A DNA stretch of 64,000 nt from Nageia nagi (lineage: Eukaryota > Pinophyta). Position 1 is the stretch's first letter, and the number at the start of each line of letters is the position of its first letter. The stretch covers positions 3,596,001-3,660,000 of the forward strand of contig JBITNC010000001.1 of assembly GCA_050084985.1 (NCBI GenBank). Reading direction: 5' to 3'. This document shows, piece by piece, positions 1 through 12,529 of the stretch. A program made the translations under genes and the position numbers. The notes beneath the pieces were generated by a model, which saw only the letters and a program-made list of their open reading frames with translations, made no database searches and was not told the origin of the DNA.

Positions 1-2374
1 AGTATACTTGGAAGCTTAGTCTAAGAGGAATATGGTGCAAACTCCAGGAAGGGTAGTTAAAAAGGTTATGGATTCAATAGAGTTGCTATGAGACACTAAA
101 ATAACCACTCACAACAAGAATCCAAAGGGCATCGTAGAAGGTAAGTGTCCTATTTTTGGATTTAGTCATATCACTCACACACTAATGGGGTTAGGGCTCA
201 TGTATTTTATTCCTCGTAGATGTTTCCCAATACTAGAGTTGATAGAGCTAATCAAAGGGGCATTTGATCCTACAATGAGGGTTGTAAGAAACTTATAGGG
301 AAGGGTAGTTCTCATCCTAAACCCCACATCTGTAGCTAGCACTTTTAATCCACTTGCCCCATTCTCTCCCCTATCTTGATAAATTGGGACATAAATCCAA
401 GCTCAAATATGAGAATGAACATCCTATCTTAGCTCAACAGGAATGTGGATGATGTTATAAATTTCTTAGAAGTTCCACATTCTAAATTGTTGTTATCTAA
501 TTTCTCCTTGCATCTGTAATTGTTGTTATCTATGTTGTTAGTAGTAGTAAGGGAGAAGTCGGATAAATATATCTCACTGGCAAAGCTTGCCATAGCGTAC
601 CAGATCTCTCACCCAAATACTCCCACCATTTATGATTGGGTTGTTGCTATTTTAGATAGGATTTTAGAATAATTACAAGAAATTGATTAAGTATCTAACT
701 TTGCATATGCATCATATATTGTTTGGTTGGTAATTCATCAAAATTCAGGATTCTTAAAAAAATTGACCTTAATTAAGGATGAAGGAAATGGGTCCCCTAG
801 GTCTATGGATAAATGGAATGAGGAAGTAAGGTCATCAATCAATTACTATAGCTTTGTGGAAAACTTTTTAGTTCCAACCATGAGTCTATTTGCTCTTGAA
901 ATTCCAAGGCTATCGAAAGCATCAAAATTGTATCTTCGAATGCCTCATGGTGAGATTGGAGATTGGTTCTTTGTTAAGGAAGGAACATTCATTAGACTTT
1001 ATGGTTTTATGGGCACCCCTTTCTTATTTCGTATACATGTCACTGATTGGATCTTTAGTATAGAGTATGGAAGGCAAATAGACTATGTAGATGCAAAATA
1101 TGGAGTTATGGCTAAGAAGAGATTGGTTTATGCTCTACCTCACAAGGTGCATGACATGGTACTCCAATGTAGAGGAGGGGGTGACCAACTAAAGGAGAAG
1201 CTACTCAGGTTGAAGTTGATAAGGATCAATCAATATCAGTTATATGATCTGAAAGATGTGTTTGGTAAAAGGTTGAAAAATCAACCCAATCCTCCTAGCT
1301 TTAAAGTGAAAGCCAAACCAGAGCTGGACCAGTGGAGAAATCCAAAAGAGAAGGATATACCAATGCCCATGTCTTTGATTTATAAAGATTTACTACCATT
1401 ATGGATGAGTTTTAATGAAAATAAGGTAGTTTATAATCCAAGGATTGACTCAATTTCCAAAAAAGCTTTGGCTACATTGAGAAGGTTTAAGTGGAGCAAA
1501 GAGAAAATTGATGCATTTAACCAATACCAAATTGAATCGAGGAATAAATTCATTCCCTTGAGTCTAACCTTAATGATGTGTTTAAGGATATGTAGGAGAT
1601 GGAACACCCTTCAGATGTCCCTGTTGAAGAGTATCCTAAAAGTGATGATGAAGAAGAAAAAGATCAGCCAGAAGCCCAAGGAATTAGCCAAGAAGAGCAA
1701 GCTAAAGAAGAGGTTAGAGAAGCTACCTTCAAAGCTATATAAGAGACATCAAAAGGGAAATAAGTGTATATGGTTAAGAGGAAAGCTCAGAAGGCCCCCC
1801 TTTCACCTAAGAAGAAGAGGAAGGCACCTGCTCTAATAGGTACACTTTCTTTTTCTCCTTCTTCTACTTCTCTTTCAGATACCTCTAGTTTAAACCCTAT
1901 CATACCAATTTATATTCAAGTTGTCTCACCCATTTCTACTCAAGCCCCCCTTTCTATAGTTGTGATGACCTCTCTTACACCCACCACACAACCAATTTTG
2001 GTGTTATTACTACCTTTCCAATGGCATAATCCTCCCCCTTCCTCATTAATTTCCCCTATCACTCCTCTCACTGTTGTCATCACTATACCATCATTGCCCC
2101 CACCATCATCAACACCACCATTCCTAGTAAATCCCATCAGTAGCAGTGACCTAGGATCTAGCCAAGCCAATCTTGCAACACCAAAAAAATAAGTTTTGGC
2201 CTCCTTTTCCTAGGATTTGAGTGCTAGTTCTCCATTCAGCACTATATCTCAGTAGCAGGTGTTTGTTGATGGTATTATGATAGTACCAATAAATGAAGAG
2301 TAAATAAGAAGAATGGATGTCAAGGTAATTGAAGAAAATCCCAACATTGGATAATTCAATAAGGCTTCAAACTT
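1..2374 (+). pseudogene. Left half of an old decayed reading frame of unknown function
   Basis: I do not recognise the family. Coding-like sequence begins in frame 2 (about 38-370, starting MVQTPGRVVKK). It becomes clear in frame 1 from about 727 to 1555, a mixed globular stretch with motifs such as GDWFFVKEGTFIRLYGF. It then shifts to frame 0 for an acidic Glu/Asp/Gln-rich segment (about 1556-1750), a basic patch (PKKKRKAP, near 1809) and a long Pro/Ser/Thr-rich linker to about 2190. The frame-1 tail beyond 1555 is out of phase and not real. Beyond 2190 the frame-0 reading continues with stops that could each be former Gln codons, up to the Tat insertion point. It resumes at 21862. The layout (N-terminal domain, acidic/basic/Pro-rich linker, coiled coil) resembles accessory frames of plant Ty3/Gypsy elements such as the one at 52140-54185, so an ancient retroelement origin is likely but unproven. 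Confidence 0.5.
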
Positions 2375-2379
2375 CTATG
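2375..2379. other. Target-site duplication, left copy (CTATG)
   Basis: CTATG directly precedes the TGTAGACA start of the 5' LTR. The same five bases follow the 3' LTR at 21860-21864. A 5-bp duplication is the normal Ty3/Gypsy insertion footprint and shows that the two LTRs belong to one insertion. Confidence 0.9.
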
Positions 2380-3220
2380 TGTAGACACTCAAAATAAACC
2401 CTATCTTTAATTTAATAAATAAATAAATAAAACAAGTATTTTTTCTAATATGTATCACATTAAAATAATTGTTGATTAAGATTGTGTAATATATGCACCG
2501 TGAATAATCTTAACCAAAGTAATTCAAGAATAGACTATGGGGATAGTTCTGATCTCCGGAGAAGGCTGGTTCCTTATCTATTGAGAGTAGAAAAAGTAAC
2601 AAGAAAGGAAATAAAAATGAGTAGAGTGTGAGGAATTTAAGCAAAGGGCTTAGGGTAACAAGAGATAAAGCAAAGGTGGATCACTAGTTCAGCGCGGGCT
2701 TTCATAGTGTGTGAAACCTTGGCTTGAATATAGTGTAGCAGCTACAGTACAAGCTCTCACTCTCTAATAGTTTCCTAGCTTTACTTTACCATGTAGCAGA
2801 CACAGTTATACTAGCAACTCACAATTATCATTCAGGAAACAAGCTAAGCTGCCACGATGTAACCAAATCAAGAATGATAATTATGAATGCTAGATATGAA
2901 TGCTAGATAAGAAAGGTCAAGATGATTTCATATTACTGATAAAAACTATAGGTCTTCGAGAACAAATGTAAAGAGCAATACTAGGTTTTTGACCCTTCTT
3001 TCACTTTATTTTCATATACTTATACTGTAGTAACGATAGTTACAAGAATTGCAGAACAGAAATGTTTACAATAATGACTTCAAGATTCTAGCCTTCTTTT
3101 AACTGATACTACCTACATACGCCACTTGGTAGAATATTACAAAAATGGGGTAGATTGCAGATGATACAGCTTCTTGATAACTATGATCTGACCTCTTGTT
3201 GGCCTTGTCTCTACATTTTG

Positions 3221-3958
3221 GAATGCTCTACTTACCGGCTCTGGCTATTTGATCATTCCTTGATGATCTCATCACTTTTAGGACCTAGTTTCATTCAAAA
3301 ATGTGAACTTTATTCTCCCCGTGATGTCATCGTCATACTTCCGGAATGCTCTACTTACCGGCTCCGGCTATTTGATCATTCCTTGATGACCTCATCATTT
3401 TTGGGACCCGGTTTCATTCAAAAATGTGAACATTATTCTCCCCATGACATCATCTTCATACTTCTGGAATGCTCTACTTACCAGCTCCGGCTATTTGATC
3501 ATTCCTTGATGACCTCATCATTTCTGGGACCCGGTTTCATTCAAAAATGTGAACATTGTTCTCCCCGTGATGTCATCTTTATACTTCCAGAATGCTCTAC
3601 TTACCAACTCCGACTATTTGATCATTCCTTGATGACCTCATCACTTTTGGGACCCGATTTCATTCAAAAATGTGAACATTGTTCTTCCCGTGACATCATC
3701 TTCATACTTCTGGAATGCTCTACTCACTGGCTCTGGCTATTCGATCACTCCTCATTGACCTCACCTCTTTCGGAACCTGGGCTTTTCCATAACTAAGCTT
3801 TATCCTTTCTTCTATGATGTCATCATTTCATTCCAAAATGCTTTATCTACTGACTCTGGTCTATTTTGTTTGCTCCAGAAAAACTCCCAGGGATCTTAAA
3901 ATGAACTCATGATTGCAAGTAAAGTACATCGGGGCTTCAATAAAGAATTTATTATTTA
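3221..3958 (+). repeat. 123-bp minisatellite inside the 5' LTR, six units
   Basis: Units begin with (G/A)AATGCT at 3221, 3344, 3467, 3590, 3713 and 3836, exactly 123 bp apart; the last unit is degenerate. Each carries a TTGATGACCTCATCA-type near-palindrome and a GTGATGTCATC-type motif. Because 123 is divisible by 3, an open frame of 41-residue repeats runs through it (3155-3796). I regard that as a by-product, because the last unit is divergent and the array lies in an LTR. The same six-unit array is at 20129-20866. Confidence 0.9.
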
Positions 3959-3980
3959 TGAATATATAATAATTATAACT

Positions 3981-3991
3981 CTTTATAAAAG
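3981..3991 (+). promoter_or_regulatory. Possible TATA box of the 5' LTR
   Basis: CTTTATAAAAG lies downstream of the 123-bp array and is conserved in the 3' LTR at about 20889-20899. TATAAAAG is a good plant TATA match, and a promoter is expected inside an LTR. The transcription start cannot be seen. Confidence 0.4.
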
Positions 3992-4954
3992 CATTAAATA
4001 AGATTTAAAATTATATTATTGGATCAATCTTTTTGAACATATATAAAATAAGTGGTCTTACGTCCCTTGTCATTAAAAAATGACCATAGAGTGACCATTC
4101 TAATGTTAATATATAATCGCTAAAAAATCGATGACAATCCATGAACAGTTAAACAACAAACAAATCTAAGCCTGGAATAGCCTAGTACGTATAATTTGTA
4201 ATCATGGATACAGATGGAAGATAACAACACCTCAAAATTTAGTTCGAGAGGTTACCTGGAATCTTATGATGCCAAAACAAATGAATAACAAACCTCGAAG
4301 CTTATAAATTGAAGCTTTGTACATGAACAAAGGGACCCAATCTTACTGTAGCGAAGCTCTACTGAAATAAAATCAGGAGATTATTAGCCAAAGGTTGTAA
4401 GCTTTATTAATAGCAAATCTCATATCAATTATATTTCCATATTATGTTATTCATTTTGCTGATTAATATGTATGAACAGGTATGCTTTTGATGCTTCATT
4501 CATTTTCTGTGTGTAGGGTCAATACAGGAAAAGAACAACAGAAGTAAGCGTGAAGGAGAACAACAAGGAATAGACAAAAACACTTCAAAATTTTGTGAAG
4601 ATTACTCCAGTGCATACAAATCCTATCGTTGACGATTCAAAGATCAGTTAGCGGTGATTCACCAGATCGATAACAAAGGCCAAAGGTTTACAATGAACAT
4701 AATGATGGCGTAGAGAATGCAGAGTAGTGCTTAAATCGTTACTGATCCATAGTGATTGTTACCGATTCACAACGATCGCTGTCAATGCTGATTACAACAG
4801 ATCAATAAAAACTCGCTCTTTGTATTCAAATACTTTAGAATATAATATCATTATTATTATTGATGTGTATTGTCGGATATGTTCATGATTAATTATGTTG
4901 AATGATTTATCTTTCTAAATTGCATTTTAGGTTCATAATTTGATATACACAATC

Positions 4955-4974
4955 TGGCGCTAGAAGGAGGGCCC
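4955..4974 (+). other. Primer binding site of the Tat-like element
   Basis: TGGCGCTAGAAGGAGGGCCC begins three bases after the end of the 5' LTR. TGG is complementary to the CCA end of a tRNA, and position and form fit a minus-strand primer site. Which tRNA it pairs with was not checked. Confidence 0.8.
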
Positions 4975-6397
4975 CTTGCATGCATTTCAGAAAATTGAAG
5001 CAAAAACAAGGATCAATTACATATTGTTTTGGTTTTATTTTTAAATCTATTTGCATCTTGTGGAATTACATACTAACTTAATCTATTTGATCTGTTGCTG
5101 TGTTTTTATTTTTTGTGTTCTCTGGATCATCGACGATCATGCTATAATCAGCAACAATTTCTGTGAAATCGTCAACGATCTCTGAAAAATCAATATGTTT
5201 TATAATCTAACCTAGATACAGTAAGTGTAATTATATATTTAAAATGACAGTCGGTAAAAATGTGTGTGATCTCTCTGCTTAGAGTGCATTTAGGAAATGG
5301 GTAGTGAAAAGGTTAAATGCATTTGTTATTAATTTATTTTATGTATAATGTTATGTATTTATTTTTAATGTTTTGGGTTAAGGGTACGTATACATTAAGT
5401 ACTTTCACTTGACAAAGTATGCTCTCACTTTTGCGCTTTATGCGATCTTAAGTGATCAGAAATAAGTTAAGTGAAAGAGGTAAAATTTATTCACATTTCA
5501 TTTTTGGAAATATACTTCACATTAAAACTCTTAAAGATGTTTTCCCTTACCACTCCATTGGAGGTCAAAGGGATATGTGACTCTTGGAGGAGTAATTGAA
5601 CCTCACTTAACTAATCTATCCACACTTAACGGCTTCTTACCAAGTCTGCTCTTACCACTCCATTGGAGGTCGAAGAGATATGTGACTAGTAAGAAGAGGG
5701 AATTTATCACATATAATACTTCCACAGCTGGAAGGGGTTAATGAACATCATTAATAGGTTGGATAATGAATCACATTATAATTAAAAAGAATAACGGGTT
5801 TATTAAGGTCAACACTCATTAAAATAAATTTTGATTATATCATGTTAAAATAAGATAAGTAAATGGACATGAATGTTTGGGAGGGTAGTATGCATAAATG
5901 TATCTTACTTGTTTAAATGCATTTCATAAGGCCTTAAGAAATAATTGAACATTAATGAGTTGGATGTCACTACCAACCATTAATTCTTACTTCTTTGTAA
6001 CCACCGGCACAATGCACTTGAAACCATAGAGCCAGTTACACTTGGAAGTGATGACCAAGGTAACTTTCCTTTAGGTAGGAGTCAAAAAAGGAGACTCATT
6101 TAGAACCAAGCCAAAAGCCATAGAAACTTGCAAATGTTAGAATTACCTAACCTACCTTGTTTAACACTTGACTAGTCAAAACAAACTAGGAAAATTAAAA
6201 AGATTAAAAATAAACAACCCATATCGTTCATTTAATTTAGACATTAAAAATATGCGAAAAAGTTAAAAAAGATAAGCACATCGTTAAAACTAGGTTTGCA
6301 TATAAGCTGTTTGTGCATTAAATTGTTTTCCCGAAAATATAATCTAAAAGATAAAAATAGAGTTTCTTGTTTACGATGTTTGTTTATGATATTTAAA
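4975..6397 (+). other. 5' leader between PBS and gag
   Basis: No coding frame was seen. It contains CGACGATCATG/GTCAACGATC-like motifs near 5130-5190 and a direct repeat of about 40 bp (ACCACTCCATTGGAGGTC at about 5550 and 5651). The part from about 5940 to 6290 has a diverged relative inside the CACTA element (33760-34400). Confidence 0.7.
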
Positions 6398-9130
6398 ATG
6401 GTTCAAACTAGAAGTATAACCGCTAAGAGAATGCGAGAACATCCATTTGAAATGCAAGAAATAGATTTAGACAACATGGATTTGATAGAATATTCGGTTA
6501 GGAGGCCACCTCCTTTAGATGAATCAAATTCACGGGCAGTTCATTATGTAGGTAAAGATGGTGATTATGGTTATAATCAATCTAGATCACAAAGATAAAT
6601 TATAGATAATCCTATCGCAAGGAATGGAATGCAAGTGTTAGATGAAGAATTGATTGAAATTCATCATCGCCTAGCTAATCATAGGGGTATTCCTAAGACG
6701 TCTTTTAGTTTATCGGGAGATGTAGAAAAAATAGACCAAAAGAGTGATAACTTAGAAATTGACGAGGCTAAATCTCAGGCCGGAACCATAGCGGTACCAT
6801 AGACTGAGCCATATAAAATTAAAAATGAAAGAATCAGTTGTCAATTATCAAATGGTCGAAGAGTCAGTTCTTCAATTCAAAAGGAGGGATCTTTTTTTTC
6901 TTTTGAATTAGGAAGAAAGGAAGCATCAATAAAACAAATGGAAAAATCTTATTCCACAAAAGAAGGATCAAATAGAAGGACATCTAAGTTTAAAATAGAA
7001 GAGATACCTTCTTATGAAGAACTACAAAAATGACAATTATATAAAACAATAGCTGGTAAAAGATTCACAAAAGTATATGCTGAGAATATTAAAAGGGCTG
7101 CAGACATGCAATATATCCTAGAGGAAGAAAAAAGAAAAGCTGATGAACTTATTAAATTGCAAGAACAAGAGGATAAATTACAAGAAATGGAAGATAACTT
7201 TCTTAAAGATAAAAGAAAATTCATAGAACAAGAACAAGCAAAGAAAGAAAGAAGCGAGTTCTTGGAACAAGAAAAGAAAAGACTTCATAAAGAGCATGAG
7301 ATTCAACTTCGTTTACAAGAATTACAACTTAAAGAATTAGAAAACGAAAAAGTAAAAAGGGAACAATATCTACATATGGAGAAAGAAAAACAAAGACAGT
7401 GGAATGAATATCAAAAAATAAGGAATTTGAAACCAGAAACTCCTGAAGGAAGTCAAATACAAGATATCGAGATCCTTACTTAGATAAATAAGAAGTGCTA
7501 GATAGAGAGACAGTCATTTTATTACAAAAGGAAATGGAAAAGGAATTAGAACTTCAAAGATTATATGATAAACAAAAGCGAGATTCTATTAAAAGTTGGG
7601 TTGAATAAACCCAAAATCAAACAAGACAACCTGATTATAAGGGAAAAGATCTACATGAAAAAGGGATATCCCAAAAACCTCCTAGAATCCCTATTTCGCG
7701 ACGACATTCACCTCTTAAAATATTACCTCCACCACCATTAGAAATTTCTTATGACTATGAGTCTTACATTTCAAGATCAATTTCGGAAAAGGATCCAAAT
7801 ACTCGGAGACATCATAGGCACACTCAAGGTCATAGAACCGATAAAGAATTAGAAAACTTTATGAAGGATTTTATAAATTGAGAAATGAATGTTCAAGGAC
7901 TTCAAAAGTTAAATTACAAGAATATTTGCAATGAACCTATTCATCCAAGTGTTCCAAAAAAAAACTACCATATAGGTTTGAATTTCCTAAAATAGAGCCA
8001 TTTAAAGGAAGAGAAGACCCCAAAGAACACTTGAGGAAATTTACATTTTCTAGTTATTAGATAGCCAATGATGATTCATTAATGTTACGTATATTTCCTA
8101 TGACACTCGCAGGCTAAGCTTTGGATTGGTATAACAGTTTACCTATGCATAGTTTATATACATTCGAAGAATTGGCTAATCAATTTCTTAAACATTTTAG
8201 AATCAATATTAAAGAAAAATCTTCAATTATGGATCTTACGAGATTGCAACAATTTCCTGATGAAACCATACAAGATTACATCTCAAGATGGCGGGCTATA
8301 CTCACTAGTATGCCTTATACAATACCATAAGAAGAATTGGTTAAATTATTTAGCCAAAGCTGTTTAAGACTAATAGCTAGTGTTCTTCAAATTCAACAAC
8401 ATAAAACTTTTGAAGAAGCTATTGCTCAGGCAGTAGTTATAGAAAGAGTTAAAATTCAAGATGGAGAGTTAAAACTCAAGAAAAAAGAATATAAAAAAGG
8501 TAATCAAAATGAGAACATTAGTAAACAACCACAAAATAATCAAATAGCTACGATAGAAAATTATGGTCCTTCTTCAAAAATAGAAGAAAGTGTTGAACCT
8601 AAACCTAAAAGAAATTTTACCCCATTATCAGAACCATTAGCCGAAATACTTAAAAAATTATGTGATAATGGTATGATTACATTACCTGATATAAGGCCTG
8701 ACAATTCTAATGCTAAAGAAAGTAAATGGTATAAGGAGAATGAATTTTGTGCTTATCATAGGCAAAAGGGACATAATACAAATAGATGTCGAACTTTACA
8801 GCACAAAATTGAAGACTTGATAGATAGTCGAAAGATAGATGTGGATAATCCTGTTGTGCCTTCAAATCAAAATTTAGGGATATATCAAAACCCCTTACTT
8901 TCACATTAGGCTAATAATGTGGCAATTATCCCAAATCAATTGAATTATGCATCGAATAATAAGGATATACCATTTATAGGAACTATAGATGATTCAATAC
9001 ATATGATTGGTATAGCCACAAGAGCACAACAATATCAGAATAAATAGGATAATCCTCGAAAAAATCAATCGACATCAGACCCAATTAATATACAACCTAT
9101 ACCTCCTCTGCAGCAACCTAAAGTTTCGAT
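6398..9130 (+). pseudogene. gag: gag of the Tat-like element, broken
   Basis: Gag forms the capsid particle around the retrotransposon RNA. I start it at MVQTRSITAKRM (6398), the first Met from which a coherent frame runs. The order is a charged N-terminal part; a very long Glu/Lys/Gln-rich coiled-coil-like helix (about 7080-7480); a Pro-rich stretch (near 7720); the capsid-like core (about 7965-8460, with FPKIEPFKGREDPKEHL and ALDWYNSL motifs typical of Ty3/Gypsy Gag); and a zinc knuckle of the Tat form, CAYHRQKGHNTNRC (about 8747-8790). Frame moves from 2 to 1 near 7480 and from 1 to 0 in an A-run near 7957. In-frame stops lie at 6596, 6800, 7031, 7489, 7606, 7879, 8058, 8115, 8328, 8907 and 9045. 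It cannot give a full Gag. Confidence 0.9.
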
Positions 9131-9158
9131 AAAAGGTGTTCTTCAACAACAGTTAAAA

Positions 9159-10005
9159 ATGTCTCTAGTAAAGATGACCTTATTTGAATTATTACAACAA
9201 TCTGAGAGTTATAGGGAAGCTATGAATCAAATTCTACAAGAAGTTCAAGTGGATATTAGTAACCCCAATAACTTCATTTCAATAGTTGAAAGTTTAAGAA
9301 TATCTCAACAACCTAGTATCACCTTCTACGAACAAGAAAAATTAAATAACGATGGACTAGGCGGACTTGATCCACCCTTACATATAATTGGTAAGGTAGA
9401 TGGAAAATTATTTAAAAGAATTTTAATAGATGAGGGTTCAACCATAAATATAATTTCAGATGCTGCATATAAAAAGCTGAATTTAACAGAATCAATTATC
9501 TTAGCTCCTTCTTTGCAAATTAGAGCTTTTAATGATGCAGTGTGTTCAACCTTGGGATCGATAGTGCTGCCAATTACAGTAGGTGCTAAAACCGTCCAAA
9601 CTTTATTACATATAATTGAAGGAAATATTATACAATATAATGTTTCTTTTAGGATGTCCATGGATTAGAGAAATGCAATGTGTTCCATCAACTTATCATG
9701 GATGTTTAAAGTACATCTACAAGAATAAAGTTCATTGTGTGTTTAAAGACCCAAATCCTTATTCACATTGTAATTTAATTTTTGATACAAATGAAGTGAC
9801 ATTACCATCTCCCAATCTATCAACTATCTTAATGAACAAAAATATGAATCAATCTGAAGACATAAAAGTAAAAAATGATATAGTTATACCAGATAAAGAT
9901 ACTTGGGAAAAAGTTGCTAAAAATTTAGATGAAAAGCATGGAGCGTCTTCATCAAAACAAGTAAATACTACATATAATAATAACTCATCGATGTATGTCC
10001 AGTAA
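9159..10005 (+). pseudogene. Aspartic protease region of the Tat-like pol, frameshifted
   Basis: The pol protease cleaves the Gag-Pol polyprotein. Homology starts around GLDPPLHIIGKVDGKLFKRI. The active-site loop reads ILIDEGSTINII (about 9421-9456), where retropepsins have D-(S/T/G)-G-(S/A), so the Asp is kept but the next residue is Glu. The flap/C-terminal part LLGCPWIREMQCVPS is in another frame, because a one-base shift lies near 9648 in a T-rich run. The rest to about 10005 is a less conserved spacer. A second shift near 10003 joins it to the next segment. Confidence 0.85.
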
Positions 10006-10016
10006 AGATTAAATTA

Positions 10017-11096
10017 ATGGATTTAGGGATGGGAGAATATGACGTAGATGATGTGGTATTTAGTATACCTTCATCACAAGAAATGGGAAGATTATCTGAA
10101 TCACCTAGTGTGATTGGACAAATAGTGCCTTTAGGAGAAGTACCTAATCAGACAATGTTCATCTATGCGGGAATTGTAGATCCTATATCAACAATATCCA
10201 ATCAAATATATGAAGGATATTTCAATAATGATATGAAATATTTATCACCATGTTCAAGAACATTTGTCTTAAACTATTTTAACAAATGTAATTGGCAAGG
10301 ACGAGGATTGGGTCGATATGAACAAGGTCCCCGAGAAATAATTGAATTACAATACCAAGATCCCACTAATAAAAGTGGATTAGGTTATAAGAATGGATAT
10401 AAAAATCTTGATAAATTAGGGAATTTAGAAGAAGAAAATTTGGATTATAATGAAGAAATCTTAGAGAAAAAATCCATAATACAAGAAGTTGTTGATATAA
10501 GTGAAGGACAATTAAGTGAAATGGATGTCTTAGAAGGTGTCGAAAGGCTCTTTATTAATAATATTGAGCCACTCTGGAGTCATTTGGGTTTACCAAGACA
10601 TATACAAGAAACAATAAATAAAAATGTCAAATCATCAATCGTTTCATATGCATATATACCATCAGTAAATATGGTTACAATAAAAGAAAATGATATTGAA
10701 GATCAAAATAATGAACGAATAGATGAAGTTAATGAAAATCAAAATTTAATCAAAATAATAACCAATACTTCTACAGATGAAATGATTGTTGATTTCTCTC
10801 TTCTATCATCTAATCCTTCGGTACATGAATTTAAAAATGTAGATCATATATTTGGTTCCTATGAAAGTCAAGTATGCACGAATGAACAAACTCAAGAATA
10901 CGATGAAGAATATAGTGTTAATGACAATAGCTGGATACTAGTACCAAATCAATTAGAAGAAGGGTCGCATATGCTTACTGAAAAGGTTTTAGAAATAAAT
11001 ATTAGTAATGATCCTCAAAATCCTAAAATTATTCAATTAGGAGAAAACCTCATAGAAAATGAACAAGAAAAAATTATAACCTTATTAAAAGAATGA
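10017..11096 (+). pseudogene. Protease-RT linker of the Tat-like pol with a G-patch-like motif
   Basis: This 359-residue open stretch lies between protease and RT. Its first third has WQGRGLGRYEQGPREI (about 10285-10335) followed about 20 residues later by SGLGYK, a Gly-rich pattern like the G-patch found in linkers of some plant Ty3/Gypsy polyproteins. The remainder is acidic and poorly conserved. The end (KIITLLKE, TGA at 11094) leads into the conserved VFAWSY motif before RT. That motif is interrupted by a one-base frameshift near 11120. Confidence 0.75.
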
Positions 11097-11106
11097 GAAA
11101 AGGTAT

Positions 11107-12480
11107 TTGCATGGTCATATGTCAGACATGCCTAGGATAGATCCTAAATTAGTAGTACATAACTTAGCATTAAAGCCTGATGCTAAACCTGTTAAACAAA
11201 AATTGCGTAAGATGCATCCTACTATAGCATTAATGGTAAAAGAAGAACTCCAAAAATTATTAAAAGCCAAATTTATACAACCTATAGATTATTCATATTG
11301 GATATCTAATATGGTACCTGTGAAAAAACCAAGTGGAAAAATAAGAATATGCACAGATTTTCATGATCTTAACAAAGCTTGTCCTAAAGATGATTTCCCA
11401 CTACCTAGCATTGACAATCTGGTAGATTCAACAGCAGGACATGATATGTTATCATTGATGGGCGGGTTTTCTGGTTATAATCAAATAAAAATAGCTACTG
11501 AAGATCAACATAAAATGGCTTTTATAACTCCTTGGGGTACCTTTTGTTATAAAGTTATGCCTTTTGGATTGAAAAATGCCAAGGCAACTTATCAAAGAGC
11601 TATGACTTATATATTCCATGACTATATGCACGACATAGTAGAAGATTATGTTGATGATTTGTTGGTTAGATCTAAATATCGAGTAGATCATGGAAAAGAT
11701 CTAATTAAAGTCTTAGATAGATTGTTAGAACATAAAGTAAGGTTAAATCCAAAAAAATGTGTTTTTGGTGTAACTTCAGGAAAATTATTAGGATTTATTA
11801 TGTCTTGATGAGGAATTGAAATAGATCCTAGTAAAGTGAAGGTAGTAGTAGATATGCCACCTCCTGCAAATCTAAAACAATTACAGAGTTTACAGGGCAA
11901 GTTACAAGCCATTAGAATGTTTATAGCTCAACTTTCTGATAAATGTAAACCATTTACAAAATTATTAAAAAAGGGGATAGAATATCATTGGGGCAAAGAG
12001 CAACAAGATGCATTCGATGAAATTAAAAGATATTTATTATCTCCTCCTGTCTTAAGTCCACCAAGAAAAGATGTACCTTTTTTGTTATATATTTCAGCTA
12101 CTAAAACCACCTTAGGGACAATGCTTGCTCAAAAGAATGCACACAATAAAGAGCAAGCTATATATTATTTGAGTAGAACCCTAGTGAGCTACGAGATTAA
12201 GTATATATATTTGGAAAAATTATGTCTAGCTGTCATTTTTGCTACTAAAAAACTTTGACATTATATGCTTAATCATACAACATATGTCATTTCTAAAGTA
12301 GATCCATTGAAATATATGATGAATAAAACTTATCAAAATTCAAGAACTATAAAGTGGATAATGCACTTAACTGAATTTGATTTACATTTTATTGGACAAA
12401 AGTCAATAAAAGGACAAGTAATTGCTGATTATCTTGCTGAGGCCCCATTGCAAGATGATAAACCACTTGTCATCGAATTA
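11107..12480 (+). pseudogene. Reverse transcriptase and first RNase H of the Tat-like pol
   Basis: RT copies the element RNA into DNA; RNase H removes the RNA strand. The frame reads DMPRIDPKLVVH, then PVKKPSGKIRICTDFHDLN, FPLPSIDNLVD, PFGLKNAKATYQRAM and the catalytic EDYVDDLLVRSK (about 11641-11676), all in Ty3/Gypsy order. The connection and RNase H follow from about 12040 (ATKTTLGTMLAQ, AIYYLSRTL, LEKLCLAVIFA, IADYLAEAP). Two adjacent TGA codons at 11806 and 11809 sit where related elements have Arg-Arg. Another TGA at 12256 sits where Arg is expected before HYML. The catalytic Asp pair is intact, but the frame is not. Confidence 0.95.
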
Positions 12481-12529
12481 CCCGATGATGGAGTGTTTCA
12501 ATTAGATGAAATTGGAATACTTGTAGAAC

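Larger units (their letters stand above)
2380..4951 (+). repeat. 5' LTR of the Tat-like element
   Basis: The 2572-bp LTR starts TG and ends CA and is matched along its whole length by 19303-21859. It contains a 123-bp minisatellite (3221-3958), a TATA-like box (about 3981) and, in its last 350 bases, several short CGAT/ATCG-rich palindromic motifs. Differences from the 3' LTR are mainly A/G and C/T. Confidence 0.95.

Noticed and set aside
1561-1836. Lys-rich tail of the 727-1836 frame
   Set aside because: Frame 0 over the same bases gives an acidic, coherent protein that continues into the next frame, so the Lys-rich tail is an out-of-phase reading.
3155-3796. 213-residue open frame with 41-residue repeats (and its partner near 20063-20704)
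   Set aside because: It is produced by the 123-bp minisatellite in the LTR; the copies in the 3' LTR are broken and there is no independent sign of coding.
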